This document shows positions 16,846-25,399 of a DNA stretch of 64,000 nucleotides, in pieces. Numbering within the stretch: the stretch's first letter is position 1; every line of letters begins with the position of its first letter. This DNA is from CAVYXZ01 sp965223835. Lineage in GTDB: Bacteria > Chloroflexota > Anaerolineae > Aggregatilineales > Phototrophicaceae. The DNA lies in the NCBI GenBank assembly GCA_965223835.1, contig CBDCXQ010000001.1, forward strand, positions 682,001 to 746,000. Direction: 5' to 3'. Under the pieces are notes generated by a model. The model did no database searches. It was not told where the DNA came from and saw nothing but the letters and a program-made list of their open reading frames with translations. The position numbers and the translations under genes are program-made.

Positions 16846-17877
16846 ATGACCGACCAAACTGATGTCATTCTGGAAGTAAAAGAATTAAGAAAATGGTTTC
16901 CCATTCACGCCGGGTTATTCCAGCGCGTGGTCGGCCATATCAAAGCGGTTGACGGGGTAAACTTCACCGTTCGGGAAAACGAGGTGCTGGGCGTGGTGGG
17001 AGAAAGCGGCTGCGGTAAAACCACTGTTGGCCGCACTATTCTCCGTTTATACGAGCCAACATCGGGCGAAATCTGGTTTCGTAAAGCCGATGGCACCCGG
17101 GTGGACGTTGCCCAATTAGAACCGGCGGAAATGAAGGCGTTGCGCCGCGAAATGCGCATGATTTTTCAAGACCCGTTCAGTTCGCTCAACCCACGGTTTA
17201 CGGTGAAGGACATTATTGGTGAGCCGCTGGTGGTTCACAATGTTGCCAGGGGCAAAGAAATTGATGACCGCGTTGCTGAACTCATGGAGGCAGTGGGGCT
17301 TGATCCCAACTACATGCGCCGTTATCCCCATGAATTTTCGGGCGGGCAGCGGCAGCGGATTGGGCTGGCCCGGACGTTAGCGCTCAATCCCCGGCTCATT
17401 ATCGCTGACGAACCGGTTTCCGCCCTGGATGTATCCATTCAGGCGCAGGTGCTCAACCTGCTACAGGAACTCAAAGAGCAACTGGGTTTAACCATTGTGT
17501 TCGTTGCCCATGATCTCTCGGTAGTTGAGCATGTGTGTGATAGCATCGCTGTTATGTACGTGGGTAAAGTCGTCGAAATTGCGGACGCCGAAGCGGTGAT
17601 GAATAGCCCCAAGCATCCGTACACTGAAGCACTGGTTTCAGCAGTTCCCCCGGCAGACCCGGACATTAAGACCGAGCGGATTATTTTGGAAGGTGATGTC
17701 CCCAGCCCGGCAAATCCGCCATCAGGCTGTGTGTTTCACCCGCGCTGTCGTTATGCTAAAGATATTTGCAAACAGGAAATTCCGCCCCTGGTCGAGGTTG
17801 AACCCGGCCATTTTTCCAGTTGTCACTTTGCTGATGAGCTTGAGCTGCATGGCGCAGGAGGGATGAGTGTCCAGTAA
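16846..17877 (+). CDS. Opp/Dpp-type ABC transporter ATPase (OppF-like)
   Basis: A 343-residue partner of the preceding ATPase; the two normally form the nucleotide-binding heterodimer. It has Walker A GESGCGKT, Q-loop FQDPFSSLNP, signature FSGGQRQRI, Walker B LIIADEPVSALD and H-loop His in VAHDLSVVEH. The C-terminal Cys-containing extension is SGCVFHPRCRYAKDIC. F-type features include the N-terminal LRKWFPIHAGLF. It starts 42 bases after the first ATPase gene. Its end overlaps the next small membrane protein by 11 bases, and the AGGAGG in its last codons serves that gene. Confidence 0.93.
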   Translation: MTDQTDVILEVKELRKWFPIHAGLFQRVVGHIKAVDGVNFTVRENEVLGVVGESGCGKTTVGRTILRLYEPTSGEIWFRKADGTRVDVAQLEPAEMKALRREMRMIFQDPFSSLNPRFTVKDIIGEPLVVHNVARGKEIDDRVAELMEAVGLDPNYMRRYPHEFSGGQRQRIGLARTLALNPRLIIADEPVSALDVSIQAQVLNLLQELKEQLGLTIVFVAHDLSVVEHVCDSIAVMYVGKVVEIADAEAVMNSPKHPYTEALVSAVPPADPDIKTERIILEGDVPSPANPPSGCVFHPRCRYAKDICKQEIPPLVEVEPGHFSSCHFADELELHGAGGMSVQ

Positions 17878-18220
17878 GATCGCGGCCTTATTAACGTATT
17901 TGCTGCTGGTCATTGGTTGGGTCTATGTATTGGTTGCCCGGCGCGATGATCGACTGGCAATGTTCCATCTGCGCCAATCCATCACGCTGGTGGTGACTGC
18001 TATCGTTATGGCAGTTGCCTGGGTCATTTTCGCCTGGGTCATTGGCCTGGTGCCTTTGCTGGGACCACCGTTGAGCATCGCGTCATTCTCGCTGGTGATT
18101 GCAGCAGCGATTTACCTGCTGATCATGTGGGTCGTGGGGATGATCTTTTCGTTGCAAGGCAGAATGCAACCGCTGCCGGTTCCGGTCATGGGTCGCTGGA
18201 TTGACCGTCTGCCCATCTAG
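17867..18220 (+). CDS. small membrane protein (DUF4870-like)
   Basis: A 117-residue protein with about three transmembrane segments (AALLTYLLLVIGWVYVLVA, a long hydrophobic pair around residues 40-90). The motif FHLRQSITL after the first helix is the hallmark of small DUF4870-type membrane proteins of unknown role. The start is GTG at 17867, inside the end of the OppF-like gene; AGGAGG at 17857-17862 lies close upstream, and no ATG is in frame there. The coupling suggests co-expression with the transporter ATPases, though a functional tie is unproven. Confidence 0.75.
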   Translation: MSSKIAALLTYLLLVIGWVYVLVARRDDRLAMFHLRQSITLVVTAIVMAVAWVIFAWVIGLVPLLGPPLSIASFSLVIAAAIYLLIMWVVGMIFSLQGRMQPLPVPVMGRWIDRLPI

Positions 18221-18231
18221 AAGCGGCTGAG

Positions 18232-18786
18232 CTAATCTGGAAAGATGTCGCGGACGGGAAGCTTGAAGCCGGGTAACACATCACCACCATCTAGCACGTC
18301 GTCAATGCCATAGGCGACGCTGCGCATACTACCGTCCTGTTCCATATGAAACACATAGACCATTTTCTCGTCAGCATAAGCTGCCCAGACCATCTGGGTG
18401 CCCGCATTCAGATACTCTTGTGTTTTCTTGAAAATATCTTCATCAGGTGACACGACTTCGACTGCAAGGTCTGGTGCAATATCAAATGCACGCGGAATCT
18501 CAGGTGCCCGCTGTTTGGATATGAATGCCACATCGGGTTGCCGAACCCGCTGTCCGACCAGTTTGTAGCCGCCATCTGGACCGGTTACATATCCCATAGC
18601 GTTTGGAATAACGAATGCGTTGAAAAAGTATGCAATCCGCATCGCGACAATTGTGTTGAGGGGAGTCGATGGGGCCATTTCAATAATTACTCCATTGTCC
18701 AATTCCAGACGCTTATCCTCATTTTCAGGTCGTTGAGCAAACGCTATAAATTCCTCAACGGTGTACAGTTTTTCGCGGAGTACCAT
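18232..18786 (-). CDS. Uma2-family (DUF820) putative endonuclease-fold protein
   Basis: A 184-residue protein of the Uma2 family, a PD-(D/E)xK-like fold that is strongly expanded in cyanobacteria and Chloroflexota. The family pattern is visible: LYTVEEFIAFA at the start, RLELDNGVIIEMAPSTP, then VRQPDVAFIS, DLAVEVVSPDE (the likely metal-binding strand) and AGTQMVWAAY, ending DVLPGFKLPVRDIFPD. The ATG at 18786 is used. Molecular function is not established for this family. It is convergent with the Opp operon. A relative lies at 24199-24780. Confidence 0.9.
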   Translation of the reverse strand: MVLREKLYTVEEFIAFAQRPENEDKRLELDNGVIIEMAPSTPLNTIVAMRIAYFFNAFVIPNAMGYVTGPDGGYKLVGQRVRQPDVAFISKQRAPEIPRAFDIAPDLAVEVVSPDEDIFKKTQEYLNAGTQMVWAAYADEKMVYVFHMEQDGSMRSVAYGIDDVLDGGDVLPGFKLPVRDIFPD

Positions 18787-18825
18787 CACTGTTCCCCATT
18801 ACCAACATATGACTTCATTATACGC

Positions 18826-18857
18826 AAAAAACGGGTCGAGATCACGCTCACCCGTTT
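18826..18857 (-). terminator. terminator after the DUF1684 gene
   Basis: On the minus strand AAACGGGT (18857-18850) pairs with ACCCGTTT (18836-18829) around a 13-base loop and runs into further Ts. Confidence 0.75.
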
Positions 18858-18882
18858 GCTATCAGGTCGCTGACGCTGACGA

Positions 18883-19410
18883 TTACTTGCCAACCCAATC
18901 GCCACTGGGGTTTTTCTCCCCGGCCCGAATTGCCACCTTGAGGCGATTTTCTGGTGGGGTAATGGGGCAACTCCATTCGTCGCTGTAGGCACAAAACGGA
19001 TTGTAGGCCTGATTAAAATCAACGTGGAAGCGGTTGCCACCCAGATGATCGGGTTCGAGATAACGTCCAGCCGGGTAGGTTTCGGTCCCGGCACTGGCAT
19101 CGACAAACGGGAGGAAGAAGCCATAATCGGCCTCATAGATGGTCAGGCGTGCTTCCTCATCACCGACCTTAAATGTAAATTGTCCCACGCGCCGGTAGGT
19201 TTTCCAATCGCCGGTCGTCGTCTGCATCTGAACCGGCTCCTCAGCCTCAAAGGATTCAACCATCACCTTAAGGTCGAGTTCGGGGTTGGGATCGTAGTAG
19301 CTTAGACCATTGTACTTTGCCTGCTGTTCGGGCGTCAGTGGCGACTGTGGACTGGTCTTGAAAAATTGATCTTTCTGGCGACGTTGCGCCAGCAATTGCT
19401 CAGCATTCAT
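18883..19410 (-). CDS. DUF1684 family protein
   Basis: A 175-residue protein with the conserved DUF1684 ending: TYPAGRYLEPDHLGG, then VDFNQAYNPFCAYSDEWSCP and PPENRLKVAIRAGEK. The first half contains LSYYDPNPELDLKVMVE, also usual for the family. These proteins are widespread and the function is unknown. There is no signal peptide, so it is probably cytoplasmic. The ATG at 19410 starts the conserved MNAEQLLAQRRQKDQFF. It has its own terminator and a 65-base gap from the aminotransferase gene upstream on the same strand. Confidence 0.9.
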   Translation of the reverse strand: MNAEQLLAQRRQKDQFFKTSPQSPLTPEQQAKYNGLSYYDPNPELDLKVMVESFEAEEPVQMQTTTGDWKTYRRVGQFTFKVGDEEARLTIYEADYGFFLPFVDASAGTETYPAGRYLEPDHLGGNRFHVDFNQAYNPFCAYSDEWSCPITPPENRLKVAIRAGEKNPSGDWVGK

Positions 19411-19475
19411 TGATGTTGCTTCCTTGCAAATTTTTGTTCAATATCCGACGCCTTGCATGTCGGCACTCTTACGTT

Positions 19476-20558
19476 CTAAACAAATGCGTTGATGGTCTGC
19501 ACGATATATTCACGTTCGGTCTCAGTTAGCTGGGGATGTACTGGAATGCTGAATACTTCACGGGTGGCCCGTTCCGTTTCTGGTAAATGAATGGTTTCAT
19601 AGCCGCCCAGTTGTTGGAAGACGGGTTGCTGGTAGATTGGGCGGGGATAATAAACATCAGCGCTGATACCAGATTGGTTCAAATGTGTGGTCAGCGCATT
19701 TCGGTCCAGTCCGGCGGGAATACGCACTGTATATTGATGAAAGACATGCCGATGGTCAGGGCGCGTGACCGGGGGGCGCACGGTTGTGAGCCGCTCGCTA
19801 AAGTACGTTGCATTCTCGATGCGCCGGGTGGTCCATTCAGGCAAATGTTCCAGCTGGACCAGGCCAATGGCGGCGGCGATGTCCGTCAGGCGGAAGTTAT
19901 AGCCAACCACTTCATGATAATAACGGGTGTTCATGCCTTGATTACGGATCATACGCAGTTGCCGGTCGATTTCATCATCGTTAGTAAGGATCATGCCACC
20001 TTCCGCCGTCATCATATTTTTGGATTGATGGAAGCTAAAGGTGGCAGTGCCCCAGGTGCCAGTAAACTGTTTGCCAATCCGGGTGCCGTGGGCCTGGGCC
20101 GCATCCTCGATCAAGGCAAGCTGATGGCGGGCGCAAATGTCGGCAAAACGGGGCATATCTGCCGGATGACCATATAAATGTACGGGGATGATGGCTCGTG
20201 TCCGTTCAGTCATGACTCGTTCAACATCTTCGGGCGACAGGCAAAATGTATCGGGTTCAATATCGGCAAACACCACGCGGGCACCGACTGCCAGCACACT
20301 GGCGGCAGTCGCAAAAAAGGTGAATGCCGGGACAATGACTTCATCACCGGGACCGATTCCATGTGCCATCAATGCCGCGATTAGGGCTGTCGTCCCATTG
20401 TTGACAGCGATCCCGTGTTTTGCCCCGTGATAGGCTGCGAAACGGGCTTCAAAGGTTTGTGTCTTTTCGCCTTGCCATAGGTGGCCGCTTTCCAAAACGT
20501 CGATAACGGCTTGTTTCTCAGCATCGCCAATGGTTGGCGGCGCGATTGCAATTTTCAT
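19476..20558 (-). CDS. DegT/DnrJ/EryC1/StrS-family sugar aminotransferase
   Basis: A 360-residue PLP enzyme that aminates a nucleotide-linked keto-sugar. The landmarks are GHLWQGEKTQTFE, NGTTALIAAL, GDEVIVPAFTFFATA, LIEDAAQAHG, and the PLP Lys180 in FSFHQSKNMMTAEGGM. The sequence is clearly different from the WecE copy at 12137. The ATG at 20558 follows AAGGGC and begins the conserved part. The downstream neighbour is DUF1684, the upstream one a GT2 glycosyltransferase on the same strand, so a cell-surface sugar is the likely end use. The exact sugar cannot be told. Confidence 0.9.
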   Translation of the reverse strand: MKIAIAPPTIGDAEKQAVIDVLESGHLWQGEKTQTFEARFAAYHGAKHGIAVNNGTTALIAALMAHGIGPGDEVIVPAFTFFATAASVLAVGARVVFADIEPDTFCLSPEDVERVMTERTRAIIPVHLYGHPADMPRFADICARHQLALIEDAAQAHGTRIGKQFTGTWGTATFSFHQSKNMMTAEGGMILTNDDEIDRQLRMIRNQGMNTRYYHEVVGYNFRLTDIAAAIGLVQLEHLPEWTTRRIENATYFSERLTTVRPPVTRPDHRHVFHQYTVRIPAGLDRNALTTHLNQSGISADVYYPRPIYQQPVFQQLGGYETIHLPETERATREVFSIPVHPQLTETEREYIVQTINAFV

Positions 20559-20626
20559 TGTTTGCCCTTTTGATAACATTCGCTTGTCCTCAACAACAAC
20601 GCAAAAGCCCAATCTGATACCGAGTC

Positions 20627-20656
20627 AAAAAAAGACCGGCAATCTGCACGGTCTTA
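20627..20656 (-). terminator. terminator after the GT2 gene
   Basis: On the minus strand AAGACCG (20655-20649) pairs with CGGTCTT (20638-20632) and is followed by a run of Ts (the As at 20627-20633 on the plus strand). Confidence 0.85.
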
Positions 20657-20682
20657 AGCATAGCATGATAAATTTCTCAAGA

Positions 20683-21447
20683 TCAGGTGCGATGACGGGC
20701 AAAACGATTTTGTTCCGGTTGTTGTTTTCGATTTGAAAACAGCAATTTCAATTGATAGGTCAGATGATCTTTTGTCGCCCGCAGCCCACCCCGGTTTGCG
20801 TCCTTAAAGTGCTGTTGGATTGGATACTCTGAAACGGTATACCCGGCGCGAATGGCGTTCACGATCAATTCGGTATTGGCGTGCACATCGTCACTGGAAA
20901 AACTGACATTATCGAGGACTTCGCGCCGATACGCCCGGAACTGCGCGGTCCAGGTGTGAACATCCCATTTCACGAGCAGTCGATACAGGAAGCTAATGCC
21001 AGGCACAAACAACCGTTGGTAAAACGGTCTACCTATAACTTGCCCATTGGGATGAAGCGGCGAGGCTGTAACCACGTCGACTTCATAAACCAGCAGGTGC
21101 GCGAGAATCTGAGGAATGGTATTGAGATTATAGTGCTGGTCAAAATCGGTCGTAATGATGATGTCACCGGTAGCGCGAGAGAAACCGGTGCTCAACGTCT
21201 GCCCAGTACCACGCGGCGCTGCATGAGAGACTACCTGTACCTGGGCGTCGTCGGCAAAGGCCGTTTGTAATCGTTCAACGGTGTTGTCACGGCTGCCATC
21301 ATCCACAAAAATGACCTCAATTTGATGCTGATTACGCATCCGTGTCAAGAGTTTTGTCAGTTTGCTGGCAGTCTCTTCAACCTGGTTGGCGACATGATAA
21401 ACTGGGATAACCAGAGAAATCTTTAAATTAGCATCATAATCCATCAT
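20683..21447 (-). CDS. family 2 glycosyltransferase (polyprenyl-phosphate sugar transferase-like)
   Basis: A 254-residue GT-A-fold protein without membrane helices. The opening KISLVIPVYHVANQVEE, the nucleotide-binding VIFVDDGSRDNT and GDIIITTDFDQHYNLNTIP (in place of the common D-x-D region) resemble dolichol-phosphate mannose synthase-like enzymes, which charge a polyprenyl-phosphate carrier. Further on, FRAYRREVLDNV and YTVSEYPIQ also match that group. The start is one of two adjacent ATGs at 21447/21444, after GGGGGTG. It lies upstream of the DegT aminotransferase but a terminator separates them. Confidence 0.88.
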   Translation of the reverse strand: MMDYDANLKISLVIPVYHVANQVEETASKLTKLLTRMRNQHQIEVIFVDDGSRDNTVERLQTAFADDAQVQVVSHAAPRGTGQTLSTGFSRATGDIIITTDFDQHYNLNTIPQILAHLLVYEVDVVTASPLHPNGQVIGRPFYQRLFVPGISFLYRLLVKWDVHTWTAQFRAYRREVLDNVSFSSDDVHANTELIVNAIRAGYTVSEYPIQQHFKDANRGGLRATKDHLTYQLKLLFSNRKQQPEQNRFARHRT

Positions 21448-21697
21448 CGCACCCCCATTCCTAACACTCGTCACTCTAGTAAACGCCCTACGGCTTGCCA
21501 CTACCTAAATAAATCATAAACTAACCATTGATAAATCCTAAAGTAACATCGCCAGTCTTAAGTCAATGGCGAGTGGTGTTGCGTTATTGGTACCCTCGCT
21601 GAAGATGTTGGCAGTACATAGCAGTAAAAATTGATCTCCTGGCAGTGCGCTGTCGTCTATGCTGTATTCATAGATCACCTAACAAATAGGAGTTTCA

Positions 21698-22684
21698 ATG
21701 ATGCGAAAGCGCATTTTACAGACTCTGGCAATCATGGTCAGCGGAATCATGGTGTTGTTGGCTTTGGGCGGCGTTTATCAGCGGATTGCTATTGAGCAGG
21801 ATGTCAGCAACTTTCCACCACCGGGCGAACGCATTGATGTGAGCGGTTATCGGTTGCATTTGCATTGCATCGGTGCGGGCGAACCGACCCTCATTGTCGA
21901 TACCGGTGCGGCGGATTGGTCGCTATCCTGGCTGACGCTGCAACAAGATTTGGCAAAGCTGACGCGCACCTGTGTCTATGATCGAGCCGGGTTGGGCTGG
22001 AGCGACGCCGGTGATATGCCGAGAACCAGTACCCAGTTGGTCGATGAACTGCACACATTGCTAATCAATGCCGATGTTCAAGCGCCGGTTGTGCTGATGG
22101 GCCATTCGCTTGGCGGATATAATGCCCGCCTTTACTTTGAGCGTTATCCCGAAGCAGTGGCTGGGATGATTCTGCTTGAATCAGCGCATGAAGACCAATG
22201 GGATCAATTCCCAAAAGAAGTAGAAGACCTGGTTAACCAACAAGTGGGGTTGCTCAATACAATGGCGCCGCTAGCCAATGTTGGTCTGGTGCGTTTCATC
22301 CTGCCAGAACATGAACACCTTGACGCGGCATATCAGGGTGCGTACCGGGCGCATATGGCACGGGGACAACATCTGACAGCGGCGGCCAGCGAACTGGGCG
22401 GCGGCATCGTCAGTGCGCAACAGGTGCCGCAAGGTGATCTGGGCGATTTGCCATTGGTTGTCATCACGGCGGCAAATAGCTTCGACGCATTCAGAGCCTT
22501 CGCCGGCGATTTGCCATTTGCTGAAGCCGAACAGATCTGGCAGACACTACAAGCGGATTTGACGAACTTATCGAGTAACAGCGTGCATCTGGTGAGTCCC
22601 GACGCCGATCATAACATTCACTTTACCGGCCCCAGCATTGTCATCGAAGGGGTGCGGCAGCTCTTGAGTATGCTGGCTGCATGA
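21698..22684 (+). CDS. membrane-anchored alpha/beta hydrolase
   Basis: A 328-residue hydrolase with an N-terminal signal anchor (hydrophobic from about residue 9 to 27), so the catalytic domain likely faces outward. The nucleophile Ser137 is in GHSLGG, the oxyanion region is at LIVDTGAADWS, and the motif CVYDRAGLGWSD is typical of this group. The late SPDADHNIHF provides the His. The ATG at 21698 follows AGGAG with good spacing. It stands alone, convergent with rimO. The substrate is unknown; esterase or haloalkane-type activity would be guesses. Confidence 0.88.
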   Translation: MMRKRILQTLAIMVSGIMVLLALGGVYQRIAIEQDVSNFPPPGERIDVSGYRLHLHCIGAGEPTLIVDTGAADWSLSWLTLQQDLAKLTRTCVYDRAGLGWSDAGDMPRTSTQLVDELHTLLINADVQAPVVLMGHSLGGYNARLYFERYPEAVAGMILLESAHEDQWDQFPKEVEDLVNQQVGLLNTMAPLANVGLVRFILPEHEHLDAAYQGAYRAHMARGQHLTAAASELGGGIVSAQQVPQGDLGDLPLVVITAANSFDAFRAFAGDLPFAEAEQIWQTLQADLTNLSSNSVHLVSPDADHNIHFTGPSIVIEGVRQLLSMLAA

Positions 22685-22715
22685 TTGAAAATCATCTTGC
22701 CTATGGGCTGCCCAA

Positions 22716-22738
22716 ACCCGGCGGCTCATAGACCGGGT
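22716..22738. terminator. possible hairpin between convergent genes
   Basis: ACCCGG (22716-22721) pairs with CCGGGT (22733-22738); an outer ATCATC/GATGAT pair can extend the stem. It lacks a clear T-run, so it is only a candidate terminator for the alpha/beta hydrolase gene or rimO. Confidence 0.35.
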
Positions 22739-22756
22739 GATGATCGTTAAACAAGG

Positions 22757-24199
22757 TTATTTCAGGTCATCAAGATTAATCATGCCGGCACCATAGACCT
22801 GACCCGGCTGAATCACCTGCGGCCCCTGTGTATCGACGCTTGCAAATAAATCGTAAGTCGTTGCACCGGTGACCCGAACCGGCACGATTTCACCGACGGG
22901 TAACTCGCCCTCGACGATCACATAGCCGTCGATTTCAGGCGCGTCACGGTAGCTACGGCCCAGGCTGAGGCGATCGCCGGTGACTTGTCCGTCTTCATCC
23001 TCGCCTTCGCCATGACCCTCCACCAGTACGTCTATCGTTTGATCGACCAGCGCTTGATTCCTGGCGAGGCTGATGCCCTGTTGCAACTCCATGAGTGCTT
23101 CCCAGCGTTCTTGCTTGACATCATCGGGCACCTGATTGGGCAGGGTGGCGCTGGGGGTGCCGATTTCGTAAGAATATTTGAACGCACCCACCCGGTCAAA
23201 TTGCAGGTCTTTTACGAACTGCATGAGGCCGTCAAATTCTTCATCTGTCTCGCCGGGATAGCCGACGATAAAGGTGGTGCGCACCGCGAGATTGGGAATC
23301 GTCGTCCGCAGCTTGTCCAATGTTTCATACACCCACTCGATTTTGGCCGGGCGTTTCATGCGCTTGAGGGTTTCACGGTGGCCGTGCTGCAAGGGGATGT
23401 CGAGGTAGGGCAAAATTTGCTCATGCTTCGCCATTGTCTCCATCAGGCGCTCGGTGACGTAACCGGGATATGCGTACATGATGCGGAGCCAGGGGATATT
23501 GGGTGCGGCAACGACAATCGCATCCAGCAAGTGGGCGAGGCCGTCTTTCAGGCCCAGATCGTAGCCATAATCCGTTGAGTCCTGGGCAATGAGCATCACT
23601 TCCTTAACGCCCATGTCCTGTAAGCGCACCGCTTCCTGCACGATGGAATCAATGGGGCGGCTGACAGCAGTACCTTTGATCTTGGGAATGGCGCAGAAAG
23701 CACAGGGACGGCGGCAACCATCGGCGATTTTCAGGTAGGCGCTGGCTCCCTGCACACTGGCCCGCAGTACACCGCGTTCATCCAGCCCGACCACATTGGC
23801 CTCGGTCGGCAGATGATAGAGCGGTTCCGGGTGTTGACGATTTCGCAGCCGCGTGACCAGATCGAAGATGTCCATCCAGCGGCGCGTGCCAATCACACCA
23901 TCCAAACCCGGCACCTCCTGCACCAGATTGGATCCATAACGTTGCGACAGACACCCGGCGGCGATCACCAACTGGTTCGCCTGTTTCGCGTCAACCAGCT
24001 CACGCAAGACATCAATTGATTCGGTTTTGGCGGCGTCGATAAAACCGCACGTATTGACGATCAGCACTTCAGCGTCATCAGGATTGCCGACGCCACGCAG
24101 CCCATTCTGGCTCAGCACCTGGGCGATGCTCTCCGAATCAACCGTGTTCTTCGAGCAACCGAGGCTGAGGAGGTAGTACTTATCTTTGGTTTTGGGCAT
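22757..24199 (-). CDS. rimO: ribosomal protein S12 methylthiotransferase
   Basis: RimO adds a methylthio group to an Asp of ribosomal protein S12 by radical SAM chemistry. The 480-residue protein has the three parts in order: the N-terminal MTTase domain with cluster cysteines Cys15 (LGCSKN), Cys51 (VNTCGF) and Cys83 (AGCLSQRY), the radical SAM core with C-x3-C-x2-C at Cys162, 166 and 169 (GCRRPCAFCAIP), and a C-terminal TRAM-like domain. The text KIKGTAVSRP and RTTFIVGYPGET supports RimO over MiaB. Its ATG overlaps the upstream Uma2 stop by one base. It ends a leftward run from rodZ. Confidence 0.95.
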   Translation of the reverse strand: MPKTKDKYYLLSLGCSKNTVDSESIAQVLSQNGLRGVGNPDDAEVLIVNTCGFIDAAKTESIDVLRELVDAKQANQLVIAAGCLSQRYGSNLVQEVPGLDGVIGTRRWMDIFDLVTRLRNRQHPEPLYHLPTEANVVGLDERGVLRASVQGASAYLKIADGCRRPCAFCAIPKIKGTAVSRPIDSIVQEAVRLQDMGVKEVMLIAQDSTDYGYDLGLKDGLAHLLDAIVVAAPNIPWLRIMYAYPGYVTERLMETMAKHEQILPYLDIPLQHGHRETLKRMKRPAKIEWVYETLDKLRTTIPNLAVRTTFIVGYPGETDEEFDGLMQFVKDLQFDRVGAFKYSYEIGTPSATLPNQVPDDVKQERWEALMELQQGISLARNQALVDQTIDVLVEGHGEGEDEDGQVTGDRLSLGRSYRDAPEIDGYVIVEGELPVGEIVPVRVTGATTYDLFASVDTQGPQVIQPGQVYGAGMINLDDLK

Positions 24200-24780
24200 C
24201 AGTTGTCTTGTCCACTTCTTTTCGTGGGAAATACTTCGCCAATTGGCAGCTTGAAACCGGGCAGCAGGTTCTCTTCTTCAAGCGTATCAGTTTCTGTCAT
24301 GATTTGTGTCAACTGATTCGGACGATGGACTTCGATCAACTTCTGCCGAGGATACACCAGCCACACCAATTGCACACCGTTTGAAATGTAAAATTGCGCT
24401 TTGTCCCGCAGCAGGTCAATTCTATCATCGGGCGTTTTAATTTCAGCGATGAATTCGGGCACATAGGCCATAATGCGCTCGGTTGACAGCGGCACATCAG
24501 GAATAACGATCATCGAAATGTTGGGTGTGCGAGCATTGTATATGTTCCCAGGCACACTAAATGTACGTGAAGGTCCAGGCCGACCATAGCCTATTTGTTG
24601 GACGTAGTCAGTCAAAACATACAGCAGCTTACCGGCCAGAGTCGAACATTTGTCGGTATAGAAATTCTTCTCGACAATGATACCATCAATCAATTCGTAG
24701 CGGCGATCAGAACTCGCTGAATTAGCCAAAAAGTCTTTAAATTCCTCAATAGTATGTTTATGCTGGTCTGATGGTATCAT
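24199..24780 (-). CDS. Uma2-family (DUF820) protein
   Basis: A 193-residue Uma2-like protein, more divergent than the one at 18232. The family pattern is IEEFKDFLA, RRYELIDGIIVEKN, ISMIVIPDVPL, FIAEIKTPDDRIDLLRDKAQFYI, VQLVWLVYPRQK and the ending NLLPGFKLPIGEVFP. Here the strand that usually reads E-V-x-S-P-D is EIKTPDD. The ATG at 24780 starts the conserved part. It is inserted between a deaminase gene (40-base gap) and rimO (1-base overlap), interrupting an otherwise familiar rodZ-rimO neighbourhood. Confidence 0.82.
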   Translation of the reverse strand: MIPSDQHKHTIEEFKDFLANSASSDRRYELIDGIIVEKNFYTDKCSTLAGKLLYVLTDYVQQIGYGRPGPSRTFSVPGNIYNARTPNISMIVIPDVPLSTERIMAYVPEFIAEIKTPDDRIDLLRDKAQFYISNGVQLVWLVYPRQKLIEVHRPNQLTQIMTETDTLEEENLLPGFKLPIGEVFPTKRSGQDN

Positions 24781-24820
24781 GTTGGATTCTTGCTCACGAG
24801 TGGCAACTGTTGACTGATAA

Positions 24821-25399
24821 CTATTCCCCCTGCCGCGCATTGTAGACCACCGCGCCGCTGGCAGCGAAATCGCGGAAGACGGCGATAGCTTCGTTGGTGA
24901 GGACATTGTCAATTACCTCAATCCCGCGCTTGTTTAGTTCGCCCACCCAATCCGCTGTCATCGGGCCTTCGTCAAAGCCGGTGATGGCTTCGAGTTCAGG
25001 ACCGCTGCCAGCAATCGCCAGTGACCGAATCCCGGACCAGATGGTTGCGCCGTAGCACATCACGCAGGGTCGCCAGTTGACGACGAACTGATATTTGGGC
25101 ATCCCCGCACCACCCAGATCCCATGAGTCAAGAATCTGCTGGGCCAGCGAGAGCGTCATCACCTCGGCATGGGCCGACGAGCAGTTCATGGGCATGACGC
25201 GATTGACGCCGATGATGACGGGCTTCCCGGTATCTTGCTCAAAAATCCCTGCGGCAAACGGACCACCGGTGCCATTTTCAAAGTTCAAGCGGGAAAAGCG
25301 AATGACTTCGCGCATCCGGTCTTCCAGTGTGGGGAGGGCAGCGGGCAGATTCTGATTCGCGGTGATGGCCCAGTCGGGTAGTGAAAGTGTGAATTGCAT
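24821..25399 (-). CDS. cytidine/deoxycytidylate deaminase-fold nucleoside or guanine deaminase
   Basis: A 192-residue zinc deaminase. The zinc site is His77 with the catalytic Glu79 (SSAHAEVMTL) and Cys112/Cys115 (RPCVMCYGA). The sequence FAAGIFEQDTGKPVIIGVNRV before the His, and the P-C-V-M-C-Y form, are closest in feel to guanine deaminase (GuaD) and tRNA-adenosine deaminase-like proteins. A long C-terminal extension (ITGFDEGPMTADWVGELN) is not part of the basic fold but occurs in GuaD-type enzymes. Its ATG overlaps the rodZ stop by one base (TAATG). The substrate, a purine or a nucleoside, is not settled. Confidence 0.85.
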   Translation of the reverse strand: MQFTLSLPDWAITANQNLPAALPTLEDRMREVIRFSRLNFENGTGGPFAAGIFEQDTGKPVIIGVNRVMPMNCSSAHAEVMTLSLAQQILDSWDLGGAGMPKYQFVVNWRPCVMCYGATIWSGIRSLAIAGSGPELEAITGFDEGPMTADWVGELNKRGIEVIDNVLTNEAIAVFRDFAASGAVVYNARQGE

